DNA of 64,000 nt. It comes from JABMPO01 sp964539785. Its GTDB lineage: Bacteria; Fidelibacterota; Marinisomatia; Marinisomatales; TCS56. A model generated the notes under the pieces. The model saw nothing but the letters and a program-made list of their open reading frames with translations, searched no databases and was not told where the DNA came from. The position numbers were made by a program, and so were the translations under genes. The stretch spans positions 1 through 64,000 of the forward strand of contig CAZIJQ010000006.1 in the NCBI GenBank assembly GCA_964539785.1, in the 5' to 3' direction. How positions within the stretch are numbered: position 1 is the stretch's first letter; each line of letters begins with the position of its first letter. Of this stretch, positions 34,818 to 43,617 are shown piece by piece.

Positions 34818-35603
34818 TTGAAAACCACTTCCCAGGAATTACAACTGGCCAAATCCGCGGCCCATGAAGCGGGCACGCTTATTATGAAATATTATAAGTC
34901 CGAATATGAAGTTAAGGAAAAAGGTTATCATAATCCGGTTACTACGGCGGATCATGCCGCGGATTCTTTTTTGAAGTCGATTCTGACTAATGCCTATCCC
35001 GAGTATGGCTGGCTATCTGAAGAAACGGTGGATTCTCCGGATCGCTTACGGAAAGAGCGGGTATGGGTTGTTGATCCGCTGGATGGCACTAAAGAGTTTA
35101 TTGAAGGCGTACCGCATTTTGTTGTCAGCATCGCATTAGTGGAAGACCAATTACCAATAATAGGAGTGTTGCTCAATCCGGTTTCCGGTGATCTTTTTTA
35201 TGCCGCCAATGGCCTGGGCGCTTATCTGAATGATGAAAGAATCACCTGCAGTACTAAAGAAAATTCCGCCGATATGGTAATTCTAAACAGTCGATCCGAA
35301 ACCCGTCGCGGATTATGGGAGCCATTTTTTAACTCATTTCGGGAATTGCGGCCAATTGGCAGCGTGGCCTATAAATTGGGTTTGACTGCGGCCGGAAAAG
35401 CTGATATATTTGCGTCCCTACGTCCGAAAAATGAATGGGATATCTGTGCCGGAAATTGCTTGATCAATGAAGCGGGTGGGAAATTGATTGATCTAAATGG
35501 AAATCCGGTAACATATAATAATTCAAAGACCTTAATTACACCTGGACTGATTGCCGGTGACCCGGACGCGGTGAATAAAACGTTTGAAATTCTAAAAAAT
35601 TAA
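34818..35603 (+). CDS. cysQ: 3'(2'),5'-bisphosphate nucleotidase
   Basis: This 261-residue inositol-monophosphatase-fold enzyme hydrolyses PAP to AMP. It has the lithium-sensitive phosphatase motifs TTADHAADSFL, WLSEETVD, WVVDPLDGTKEFI (metal ligands Asp-Pro-Leu-Asp) and NEWDICAGNCLINEAGG. The F-x-E-G loop and the KEFI ending point to CysQ rather than SuhB. The start is a TTG at 34818, the only start codon that keeps the first helix. GGA lies 10 bases ahead. thyX follows after 10 bases, so they likely share a message. Confidence 0.88.
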   Translation: MKTTSQELQLAKSAAHEAGTLIMKYYKSEYEVKEKGYHNPVTTADHAADSFLKSILTNAYPEYGWLSEETVDSPDRLRKERVWVVDPLDGTKEFIEGVPHFVVSIALVEDQLPIIGVLLNPVSGDLFYAANGLGAYLNDERITCSTKENSADMVILNSRSETRRGLWEPFFNSFRELRPIGSVAYKLGLTAAGKADIFASLRPKNEWDICAGNCLINEAGGKLIDLNGNPVTYNNSKTLITPGLIAGDPDAVNKTFEILKN

Positions 35604-35613
35604 CGAGGAGAAT

Positions 35614-36579
35614 ATGGGTAGTTCAGAAATACCGGCTGGCGCAGTCAAATGTCTGGATAAAGGGTTTATCCGTTTGGTTGATTCCATGGGCGGCGACGCG
35701 GCGATTGTGCAGGCTGCCCGCGTAAGTTATGGCAAGGGTACCACTAAAGTATCCCGAGACCGGGCTTTGATACGCTATCTCATGCGGCATCATCATTCGA
35801 CGCCATTTGAGATGGTGGAATTAAAATTCCATGCCAAGATGCCCATTTTTGTGGCGCGCCAGTGGGTTCGGCATCGCACAGCAAATATAAATGAATACAG
35901 TTTACGATATTCGGAAGCAATGGATGATTTCTACATTCCCCGACCAGAAGATATCCATTTTCAGAGTACGGTCAATAAACAGGGCCGTGAGATTACCGAA
36001 GTTCCACTGGATTTGAGAGAAAAAACAGTAGCTTATTTTAAAGAAATGTCCAGAAACAGCTATGCAATGTATAATGAGTTGAATGAAGCGGGAATTGCCC
36101 GCGAATTAGCCCGGGCTGTTTTGCCAGTTAATATTTATACGCAGTGGTACTGGAAAAACGATTTGCACAACACTTTCCATTTTTTGCGGTTGCGCATGGA
36201 TCAACATGCCCAGTACGAGATTCGGGTTTACGCCGAGGCTATGGCTTCCATGGTGAAAGAAGTTGCGCCCATGGCGTACGAAGCTTTCGAAGATTACATT
36301 TTAAATGGAATGTATTTTTCGCGATTAGATCGGGAAATTTTTTCGCAGAATTTACCTGAGCGGGTAATTGATGATCTACTGGAAGATGCGATTTACCGGA
36401 TTGTTGCCGGTTTGAACGCCAACAAACCGCGTGATAAAAACGAACTATACGATTTATATAAAAAGGAAGGCGGCCAGGATTCCGAAGCTGATTTTGCAAT
36501 TAAGAGAATAGCAGCGCCGGATACCGCAGGTAATGTTTTTGAAATGCGGGAGTTGAAAGATAAACTGAAAATGATCTAA
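35614..36579 (+). CDS. thyX: Flavin-dependent thymidylate synthase
   Basis: This 321-residue ThyX makes dTMP from dUMP with FAD and methylene-tetrahydrofolate. The signature is RQWVRHRTANINEYSLRYSE (residues about 88-107), the RHRx7S-type motif that binds FAD and dUMP. It also has ARELARAVLPVNIYTQWYWK and NTFHFLRLRMDQHAQYEIR. It is about 60-80 residues longer than many ThyX proteins, mostly as a C-terminal extension (from about 245) of unknown role. GAGGAG precedes the ATG. Confidence 0.95.
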   Translation: MGSSEIPAGAVKCLDKGFIRLVDSMGGDAAIVQAARVSYGKGTTKVSRDRALIRYLMRHHHSTPFEMVELKFHAKMPIFVARQWVRHRTANINEYSLRYSEAMDDFYIPRPEDIHFQSTVNKQGREITEVPLDLREKTVAYFKEMSRNSYAMYNELNEAGIARELARAVLPVNIYTQWYWKNDLHNTFHFLRLRMDQHAQYEIRVYAEAMASMVKEVAPMAYEAFEDYILNGMYFSRLDREIFSQNLPERVIDDLLEDAIYRIVAGLNANKPRDKNELYDLYKKEGGQDSEADFAIKRIAAPDTAGNVFEMRELKDKLKMI

Positions 36580-36742
36580 TTTTTAATAATAATTATCGGG
36601 GTGTACCATATAGTTGTCCATAGTAGAATTCTGAAATTTTAATATTATTTAAATTGCCCCATTCAAATAATGATTGAATGATTTAACCAACCTGCTTATA
36701 TTTATATTGTTCAATATAACATTAATATTTTGGGAGAGGAAA

Positions 36743-37336
36743 ATGAAGAATATTATAATAGTAAGCATACTATCAGTATTATTGATTTCGTGTTTAAAGA
36801 AAGATATTGGGGAATCCGGTACTGCCAATTCAAAAGCAAAAACATATACCATGGACTCTAAAGTTGTATATCTTGATTTAGTTGAGATGATAGAGGCCTA
36901 TGATGTTAAACCGGTAGACCCAAACCAGCTTGTTCATACCAGCGCTGGGGAGGTTACCTTCATTTCAAAAAAAATTGAGGCTCCCATTGAATTTCATAAG
37001 GTAACGTTTGGCTATGACATTAATGAGGGTCAATATCGTGAAGACCATGAACAGTTATTGAAAATTGTTGCAAGATATTCACCCGATAATGAACATTGGA
37101 CTCCCTGGTCAGATAATTGTTATGTGCAAGGAGAAGGACGCGGATCACCAGAAACATATATGGTTAGAAAATATTCATCTTCTCCTGAGCTAAGGGAACA
37201 GTTTGGCGGCGCCTTCAAATATTACCAGTTTAAACTGGTTTCCAGCCCTGAGAACCAGGGGAAAATATTACTCAAAAATTTAAAATTAGTAATTGGAAGG
37301 CACCCTACGCTAAAAAAAAAATTGATAAAACGCTAA
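36743..37336 (+). CDS. Lipoprotein with beta-sandwich-like domain (copy 1), ends at an A10 run
   Basis: As read in one frame this is a 197-residue lipoprotein. It has a lipobox (ILSVLLISC), a short linker, then a domain of about 145 residues (VYLDLVEMIEAYDVKPVDPN, FISKKIEAPIEFHKVTFGYD, EDHEQLLKIVARYSPDNEHW, GGAFKYYQFKLVSSPENQGK) that looks like an all-beta, galactose-binding-type fold. The last codons cross ten A (37312-37321) and stop at 37334. The amidase frame begins exactly here with no start of its own, so this product may be the short form of a longer frameshifted lipoprotein. GGGAGAGGA precedes the ATG. A 70%-plus similar copy lies at 39280-39897. Confidence 0.8.
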   Translation: MKNIIIVSILSVLLISCLKKDIGESGTANSKAKTYTMDSKVVYLDLVEMIEAYDVKPVDPNQLVHTSAGEVTFISKKIEAPIEFHKVTFGYDINEGQYREDHEQLLKIVARYSPDNEHWTPWSDNCYVQGEGRGSPETYMVRKYSSSPELREQFGGAFKYYQFKLVSSPENQGKILLKNLKLVIGRHPTLKKKLIKR

Positions 37337-39042
37337 TCTGGCCCCAGGGTTGCATAGAAGCGCCTGATTATGTATCGAGAGAAAAATGGGGACTAACCGA
37401 TTCTTTAAGTAATTATAATTTAGAGAAGAGACCGCCGGAGAATAGCCCAAGCTGGAATCCCCCTGATTATCTATATCCTTCCGTAACTCATGTTTACCTC
37501 CATTGTCCGGCTATGATTCCCGAATCTTACGAATGGGATGCTCTAGTTCGCGATATTTGGGAGCAAGGGACTTATCAAAAAAATAAAGGACAAGATTACA
37601 TATATGGGGATATTAGATATGACTGGTTATTTGATCCCGATGGGACAATTTATGAAGGTCGATTAACCAGCAGTAAGGGGATGTATGACCCAACCTATAA
37701 TGTAATTAGTGCCCATATTGATGAAGGTAATTCACTGACAATGGGGATTTGCCTGCTCAGCGCCGATGGTGATTTCTCTGTTAGTGTTATGACTGAAGAA
37801 CAGGAGGAAGCGCTGGTAACATTTTTAGCCTGGAAATTTGAACAGCAGCAAATAACAGATCCTCGTGTACAATTTAAACTGCATGGTACAACTGATCAAT
37901 TTCGTATAGAAGGTCATAGGAATTGGCCCAATACAAATAAAGAATGTCCTAGCGATCACGTTATGGAGAAGATAGAATCAATTCGTAATAAGGTTTATAA
38001 TTTATTATTGCAGGAATGTTTTGAAGATGATGATGGCGATGATGTCCCGGATGTATTAGATAATTGCCCGGGAGTATTTAATCCTCAGCAAAATGATTGG
38101 AACGAAAACGGTATTGGTGATGCTTGCGAGGACAGTGACCTCGACGGTGTGGTTGATAAATATGATGATTGTTTTTCTTCGCCCCTAGATGGATTTGATG
38201 AGGATCAAGATAGTGTTGCTAATGCCTGCGATAATTGTCCAACTGTTTACAACCCAGATCAGGCAGATACAGATGGGGATGGGATAGGAGATTTGTGTGA
38301 TGATGATATCGATGGAGACGGTATACCTAACAATATTGATAATTGCGCACAATACTACAATCCAGACCAAGAAGATTCAAATGATGATGGAATTGGCGAT
38401 TCCTGTACAGAGTTGCCATGTGATGATAGTGAAGCACAAGCTCAAATTCAACAAGTCAACAATTGTTTAGACAATGTCACTGCGGCATTCAACCAAGACA
38501 AAGCTGACATATTAGAATCTCAACAAATATGCATAGATGAAGTAATTGCAAGTTTCCCCTTTGAAGCGCCATACGAAATATCACGAGTAAAAAATACTAT
38601 AACATACTTTACAATCTGGAATAATGTGGGGGCATATAAATTGGGATGTATTGATGAATACGAATATACATTACCATTGAGTCGCGAACAATGGTTCGAA
38701 GTACGCGAATGTGCACTCGATAAAGTAGAACACGAATTGGACGAATCCGGATGGAAGAAAGATATACCTTTTGCAAACGAAGAAGAATGGTTGACTTATC
38801 TAATTGGAAAATGTAATTGCAAAGCAAGTAAGTATTTAGAATTAAGCGACCTTTATATCTCCAGTGGAACATCTGCGTTACGTTGTTTCACTGCAACAGC
38901 AGCCACTTGTGAAAATGAAAAAACCCCGGCTACATATTCAAAAGGCAATTGGTTAGGTCTAATTGCTAAGGGAAACTCATTGATTAGATACAGCGAGTCT
39001 ATAGACTGTTATAGTCAACCCTACTATTATTTTGGACATTAA
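37291..39042 (+). CDS. N-acetylmuramoyl-L-alanine amidase domain with TSP type-3 repeats (no own start codon)
   Basis: The open frame begins after stops at 37282 and 37288. It holds a T7-lysozyme/PGRP-type amidase: YVSREKWGL, then VYLHCPAM, YDWLFDPDGTIYEGR and EGHRNWPNTNKECPS. The zinc ligands His (37501), His and Cys are all present. The first ATG (37513) lies after the first zinc ligand, so initiation there would give a dead enzyme. Next come four thrombospondin type-3-like calcium loops (DNCPGVFNPQQNDWNENGIG, DNCPTVYNPDQADTDGDGIG and others) and a Cys-rich C-terminal domain of about 200 residues that I do not recognise. It is probably translated by a -1 shift from the lipoprotein frame, giving a product of about 766 residues. 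Confidence 0.78.
   Translation, partial: NWKAPYAKKKIDKTLIWPQGCIEAPDYVSREKWGLTDSLSNYNLEKRPPENSPSWNPPDYLYPSVTHVYLHCPAMIPESYEWDALVRDIWEQGTYQKNKGQDYIYGDIRYDWLFDPDGTIYEGRLTSSKGMYDPTYNVISAHIDEGNSLTMGICLLSADGDFSVSVMTEEQEEALVTFLAWKFEQQQITDPRVQFKLHGTTDQFRIEGHRNWPNTNKECPSDHVMEKIESIRNKVYNLLLQECFEDDDGDDVPDVLDNCPGVFNPQQNDWNENGIGDACEDSDLDGVVDKYDDCFSSPLDGFDEDQDSVANACDNCPTVYNPDQADTDGDGIGDLCDDDIDGDGIPNNIDNCAQYYNPDQEDSNDDGIGDSCTELPCDDSEAQAQIQQVNNCLDNVTAAFNQDKADILESQQICIDEVIASFPFEAPYEISRVKNTITYFTIWNNVGAYKLGCIDEYEYTLPLSREQWFEVRECALDKVEHELDESGWKKDIPFANEEEWLTYLIGKCNCKASKYLELSDLYISSGTSALRCFTATAATCENEKTPATYSKGNWLGLIAKGNSLIRYSESIDCYSQPYYYFGH
37295..37321 (+). other. Candidate -1 frameshift/slippage site (A10 with upstream SD-like GGAAGG)
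   Basis: GGAAGG (37295-37300) lies 11 bases ahead of ten A (37312-37321). In the lipoprotein frame the run is read CTA AAA AAA AAA TTG. One step back, the frame continues AAA ATT GAT into the amidase. Upstream SD-like stimulators at 10-14 bases are known for bacterial -1 sites such as dnaX. RNA polymerase slippage on A10 would also work. No strong downstream stem is visible. Confidence 0.55.
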
Positions 39043-39279
39043 TAATATCTCATCGCTAATTATAACTAGAGTGGAAAAATCTTATCGGTATTAGCCAGAA
39101 GTATCATTAATTAACAATACCTGGAATAGTTAGATTTGGGCTACATGATGTCATTAAACAAGGCCTAATTTTCGGTTTAAGTTCATATAAACCGCCTAGT
39201 GGAAATGTAGTATACAGAGGTACAGTTGGTAGGTTGTCTGGAATCCAAAGGTGATGTTTTTGCAGTGCAGGAGTTGAAT

Positions 39280-39897
39280 ATGAAAAATATCGTAATAATA
39301 ATAAGTATTTCATCAATAGTATTATTATCGTGTGTAAAAAAAGATGTTGATGGGAATTCTGCGGATGAATCAAAAATTGAAAGAAATAAAACTGTCAATT
39401 CAGAGTCTAAAATATATACCTCTGCTTCTGAAGTTGTATATCTTGATTTAGTTGAAATGATGGAGACGTATGATGTTAAACCGGTAGATCCAAATCAGCT
39501 TGTTCATACCAGCGCTGGGGAGGTTACATTCATTTCTAAGAAAATTGAGGCGCCCATTGAATTTCATAAGGTAACGTTTGGATATGACATTAATGAGAGC
39601 CAATATCGTGAAGACCATGAACAGTCATTGAAATTATTTGTACGATATTCTGCAAACAATGAACTATGGTCTTCTTGGTCAGATAATTGTCTTGTGCAAG
39701 GGGAAGGACGAGGATCACCAGAAACATATATGGTTAGACAGTATTCTCCTTCTCCTGAGCTAAGGGAACAGTTTGGCGGCGCCTTCAAATATTATCAGTT
39801 TAAGCTGGTTTCCAGCCCTGAGAATCAGGGGGAAATATTACTCGAAGAATTAAAATTGGTGATTGGAAGATACGGCAGTAAAAAAACTAAAAAGTAA
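39280..39897 (+). CDS. Lipoprotein with beta-sandwich-like domain (copy 2)
   Basis: This 205-residue paralogue of the 36743 gene has the lipobox ISSIVLLSC and a linker rich in Lys/Ser. The shared domain is nearly the same (VYLDLVEMMETYDVKPVDPN, FISKKIEAPIEFHKVTFGYD, EGRGSPETYMVRQYSPSPEL). It ends GRYGSKKTKK without an amidase, and a -1 shift at its A7 run (39880-39886) reaches a stop at once. AGGAG precedes the ATG at 39280. It looks like a duplication of the first module that stayed short. radC starts directly after its stop. Confidence 0.8.
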   Translation: MKNIVIIISISSIVLLSCVKKDVDGNSADESKIERNKTVNSESKIYTSASEVVYLDLVEMMETYDVKPVDPNQLVHTSAGEVTFISKKIEAPIEFHKVTFGYDINESQYREDHEQSLKLFVRYSANNELWSSWSDNCLVQGEGRGSPETYMVRQYSPSPELREQFGGAFKYYQFKLVSSPENQGEILLEELKLVIGRYGSKKTKK

Positions 39898-40584
39898 ATG
39901 AACATGTCAACTCACATGGTAGGAACTGGCCACCGCCAGCGTCTGCGGGAACGGTTTTTGAAAGCCGGTTTGGACAGCCTGCGGGATTATGAAATTGTTG
40001 AGCTATTGTTGACGTTGGGAACTCCCCGCCGGGATTGCAAGAAACCAGCCCGCGATCTTTTGACGGAATTTGGTTCTTTGCGCGCCGTACTCGAGGCAAG
40101 TTCTGCTGGTCTAAGGAAAATCAATGGCATTGGTCCTGCCAACATCTTTGGTCTGAAATTGATCCGGGCAGTGATCGACCGCTATTTGAAAGATCGCATA
40201 ATTGAGCGTGATTTTATCGAGAGTTCCGAGCAGGTGATCGAGTTTCTCAGTCACACACTCAGCTTTCGGGATCGTGAAACATTCCTGGTTATATATTTAA
40301 ATGGTCGTAATCAGATTCTGGCTTCCGAAGAATTATTCACCGGTACGCTCACAACTTCAGCCGTCTATCCTCGCGAAGTTGTAAAAAAAGCGCTATCCAA
40401 TAAGGCCGCCGCCCTGATTTTTGTACACAATCACCCCAGCGGTAATTTGAATCCCAGTAAAGATGATATTGCCATTACTAAAAAATTAAAAGCCGCAGTT
40501 GCAACAATTGATGTAGCTGTACACGATCACATTATCGTTGCCGGAAACGGCCATTATTCAATGGCTGATCATGGACTGCTATAG
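39898..40584 (+). CDS. radC: RadC-family JAB1/MPN domain protein
   Basis: This 228-residue protein has an N-terminal helix-hairpin-helix region (LRDYEIVELLLTLGTPRRDC and LRKINGIGPANIFGLKLI) and a C-terminal JAMM domain with the zinc motif FVHNHPSGNLNPSKDD. RadC was once linked to DNA repair, but its role is unsettled. The metal ligands are intact. The start codon directly follows the lipoprotein stop (TAAATG). ATG at 39904 is an alternative start. Confidence 0.93.
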   Translation: MNMSTHMVGTGHRQRLRERFLKAGLDSLRDYEIVELLLTLGTPRRDCKKPARDLLTEFGSLRAVLEASSAGLRKINGIGPANIFGLKLIRAVIDRYLKDRIIERDFIESSEQVIEFLSHTLSFRDRETFLVIYLNGRNQILASEELFTGTLTTSAVYPREVVKKALSNKAAALIFVHNHPSGNLNPSKDDIAITKKLKAAVATIDVAVHDHIIVAGNGHYSMADHGLL

Positions 40585-40974
40585 TCTGGCCTTTTATGCG
40601 ACCTTACTCAAATTGAAAAAACAAACTGATACTTTTTAGCGGAATACAGGTCAGTATTCACCTGCAAACTGTACAGCGGTGTCAATTTATAACGTATACC
40701 AGCGGTCATACCGACCGTTTACTGAAACGGTTGTGCAAGCACAACCTGCGTCCTGATGAAAAGGAACTTCGATTGGTAACCAGTAGCTTTCTCTTTTTAT
40801 TATTACCAAGAAATTTGTAAAATTTGTGAAATCGTTAACGTCAGTTGATTCACAAGTACAATTAACCAATAATTTTTGTACCTAAAGTGCCTTTTTCAGG
40901 GACGACTAGTTACCAGTTATCAGGAAACGTAGAAACGTTGCCAGAAATAATCAGAGTAAATCAGGAGAAATTCC
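40585..40974. other. Gene-free stretch between radC and the oxidase-like pseudogene
   Basis: Apart from the chained hairpins at 40703-40746, no gene is supported in these 390 bases. AGGAG near 40962 serves the next start codon. Confidence 0.5.
40703..40746. repeat. Three chained hairpins
   Basis: cggtc/gaccg (40703-40717), ccgttt/aaacgg (40715-40730) and ggttgtgc/gcacaacc (40729-40746, 2-base loop) follow each other with shared edge bases, so neighbouring stems compete. The style resembles palindrome clusters A and B. Confidence 0.5.
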
Positions 40975-41427
40975 ATGTTCAGCACAGCGCGTTATTTCAT
41001 AAAAACAGCTTTAGGTTTTTTTATCATTGGGTTGCTAACCGGTCTTTACATTTACGGTGGTTTTGCTTTTGATTGGGTGGTTTCCTATTCTTTGATTAAT
41101 GCCCATATCCACATCCTTTTGATGGGCGGTGTATTTATGATGATACTGGGCGTGGCGGTTTGGTTTTTCCCGCGACCAACCAAGGATGATAAGAAATATC
41201 GTCCCATTGTGGTACTCTGGATATATTAGATATTTACGATCTCCACCTCGGCCAGATTTGTTATTGAAATTCTGCAGGGGATTTATTCTCTACCGGGATT
41301 GTACACCGCCGGGTTCTGGTTATCGGTAATCCAGGTGTTGGCCTCAGTGGGACTGGTAATATCTATTTGGGGCCGAATCAGACCAGTTGGCAGCCAGATC
41401 CGGGAGAAAAAAGGGGAACGATTCTAA
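40975..41427 (+). pseudogene. Heme-copper-oxidase-subunit-I-like membrane protein, interrupted by an in-frame TAG
   Basis: The reading frame runs 150 codons from the ATG at 40975 to TAA at 41425 with a single TAG at 41227 (codon 85). Before the TAG there are two membrane helices and AHIHILLMGGVFMMILGVAV followed by WFFPRP. After it, STSARFVIEILQGIYSLPGL and LSVIQVLASVGLVISIWGRI give two more helices. The whole resembles short cbb3/NnrS-type proteins that carry a heme-ligand-like His in the second helix. Frame and hydrophobicity are kept after the stop, so the mutation is recent, or the codon is read through. AGGAG precedes the start. Confidence 0.65.
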
Positions 41428-41501
41428 ATCTGATCAGCTCCCCCTTGGTAACTAATTCATGTCAGAATCTGTCGCTACATTTATCCGATATTATCAGTAA
41501 A

Positions 41502-42275
41502 TCACCATTTCCATCGCAAGTCGATAATTGGAAATAAATGTTGTTGTGACCCAAATGGATAATCTGCACTAATGTATTTATAACCTATCAGTATCTGGCG
41601 TGATTTCTTTTTTGAATAGGTAATTAACCCTTTATGCTCAAAAGCGGTATGTTTGTTGTCGTTGGATAATCTGAAATAATCAATATCGATCGCTATCCCA
41701 ATTTTTTTACTAAAATTATTTTTATAATCAGCCCCTAATTTTGTGTAATGATCATTATGATATACCGATAAGCGCTGGTACACCAGCGGTAAATCAATTG
41801 AAGTTCGCTGATCCAGGTCTGTACTGCCCATGGAAAAAGCGATAGCCAGTTTTAATGATAATATTCCGCCGAGATTTAATGGTTTACTGATAATTATTTC
41901 ATTTATAGTGGAAATCATGGCCGGTATTTCAAATTCCGGTGATATAAAACCTCCGATACCTTCTTTTGCAATCAAATTGAGCAGTGGCGTCGGATAATAT
42001 AACGAGTGTTTCGACGACAATATATGACCATTAAGTGTGATCCACTGTTTTTTCACCGCTACGTTAGGCATTTGCAAAAACACAATCGGATGAGTTGATA
42101 TCTGGATCATCTCAGTGAGACCAAATGATAGGGGATTAAACAACCCAACTTCCCATTGACCCTTTTCGATGATTGAGGCTGAGCCATCAACCCAGGTTGC
42201 CGACTGGTAATTGTCAGCGGCGATCAGAATGTTGAACGTAATAGGGAGTATTAGCAGGAATTGAAATATTCTCAT
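41502..42275 (-). CDS. Secreted or outer-membrane beta-strand protein, unknown function
   Basis: This protein of about 257 residues has a signal peptide (FQFLLILPITFNILIAADN). The body has alternating strands (GQWEVGLFNPLSFGLTEMI, KQWITLNGHILSSKHSLYYP, LVYQRLSVYHNDHYTKLGAD, SRQILIGYKYIS) and ends FPIIDLRWKW, like a small outer-membrane barrel. I recognise no family. GGGAGGTG lies ahead of the ATG at 42275. It overlaps the nuclease-like gene upstream by 4 bases, so the two are co-translated. Confidence 0.65.
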   Translation of the reverse strand: MRIFQFLLILPITFNILIAADNYQSATWVDGSASIIEKGQWEVGLFNPLSFGLTEMIQISTHPIVFLQMPNVAVKKQWITLNGHILSSKHSLYYPTPLLNLIAKEGIGGFISPEFEIPAMISTINEIIISKPLNLGGILSLKLAIAFSMGSTDLDQRTSIDLPLVYQRLSVYHNDHYTKLGADYKNNFSKKIGIAIDIDYFRLSNDNKHTAFEHKGLITYSKKKSRQILIGYKYISADYPFGSQQHLFPIIDLRWKW

Positions 42276-43357
42276 TGTGGCACCTCCCACTTGGCGATTA
42301 CGGCAACATGATCGGAAGCTTCCACCGCCTCCTGTAAAGTAATGACCGATCCGGGAACCCAATTAGTATTAGTCCACAGGTAATCCAATTTTCGATCCCA
42401 GTTCCCATTCCAATCGGGGGTATGGGTAAAATATAGTGTTTCATTTTGACTATATACCGTGTCTGGAATGGCCGGTGAATATGAATCATACAAATCTTGC
42501 AACCAGGTTATTTCAGACGCGAAATAACTACCTTCCTTATGATTATCATTTACGTGAAAATCTTCATCATCTTCACATGCATCGACGATACAGTAATCGT
42601 GTATAGTAGCTGTTGGTGGTATCGCATTTAAATCACCACCGGAAATAAATACACCGCTACTACTGTTAATATTATCCAGTATCTCAATATATTTATTAAT
42701 TTGTTGCTGTTTGGTATCATCAGTAGCAAATGCCGATGAATGGATTCCCACAGCATAAACATTGTCAGTTCCTGGAATTTCTATCCGGGCTTTGATTACA
42801 TTTCTTCGCAAATAGAAGTATTTTGTCAAGGCATCAATATCGCCACGCAGTGGTAATTGTATACGTTCGGCATCGGCGACGGGCCATTTCGACAAAATTG
42901 CATTCCCATTATCCATCCGGCCCAAACCGTCACTGGGTATTACCTGGGCTTTCCACATGGAAGCGTAAGCGCCAAAGTTAAAATCAGTATGATCCAGCAG
43001 CCATTGAACTTGATCTATGTACTGTGTTCTCTTTGATTCCACATCAACTTCCTGCAAAAATATTATATCGGGATTAATAGCGTTAATTCTGACCGATAAT
43101 TTTTCTAGACCATCTAGAACTTCAGCTTCTGTCAGCATAACCCGATCGCCGCAGGAATCACCAAACCAGGGTAGCCGGGCAGCGCCAAAGCGGATATTCC
43201 AGGTCATAACAGTGATTGTATCGGCAGTGGCAGGTACAGTAACTGTTTTAGCAGTATAATTAATGGGATTTTCGATGTCTTCAAATATTGTGACCAGTGG
43301 ATCGCATCCAACTAGCAATATGCCACAAATAAATAGCATCTTAAACTGCGTTTTCAT
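42272..43357 (-). CDS. Lipoprotein of the endonuclease/exonuclease/phosphatase family
   Basis: This protein of about 361 residues has a lipobox (FICGILLVGC, Cys near 18). The fold motifs are VMTWNIRFG, DIIFLQEVDVESK, GNAILSKWPV, SGGDLNAIPP, RKLDYLWTN and ASDHVAVIAKW, that is, the catalytic Asn, Glu, Asp-x-Asn and Asp-His of the DNase I/sphingomyelinase superfamily. All key residues are visible. A lipid anchor implies action on extracellular DNA or phosphoesters. GAGAGGA precedes the ATG at 43357. The signal peptide is clearer from this start than from the longer reading to 43402. Confidence 0.88.
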   Translation of the reverse strand: MKTQFKMLFICGILLVGCDPLVTIFEDIENPINYTAKTVTVPATADTITVMTWNIRFGAARLPWFGDSCGDRVMLTEAEVLDGLEKLSVRINAINPDIIFLQEVDVESKRTQYIDQVQWLLDHTDFNFGAYASMWKAQVIPSDGLGRMDNGNAILSKWPVADAERIQLPLRGDIDALTKYFYLRRNVIKARIEIPGTDNVYAVGIHSSAFATDDTKQQQINKYIEILDNINSSSGVFISGGDLNAIPPTATIHDYCIVDACEDDEDFHVNDNHKEGSYFASEITWLQDLYDSYSPAIPDTVYSQNETLYFTHTPDWNGNWDRKLDYLWTNTNWVPGSVITLQEAVEASDHVAVIAKWEVPQ

Positions 43358-43617
43358 GATAATTCCTCTCCAAACTAATAGAATATAAAAACTGATCTGC
43401 AATTATGATAGTATTATATAAGGCTTTATTTCATAAACCCATACATAAAACTAATAAACTAAAGTTCCCGGAGAACCCAACTATTTGAAACGTTTTATAG
43501 AAAATTCAGGATATACACATTGGTATTAGTTAGGCGTATCTCGTTACCGCCGATTGTACTGGATAACATAATTGTTTTTAATATAAATTTAATCAACTTA
43601 GAAATTTATAATTGCCA

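Noticed and set aside
37513..39042. Independent amidase gene starting at ATG 37513
   Set aside because: This start would remove the first zinc ligand and about 50 residues of the amidase domain, and there is no ribosome site before it.
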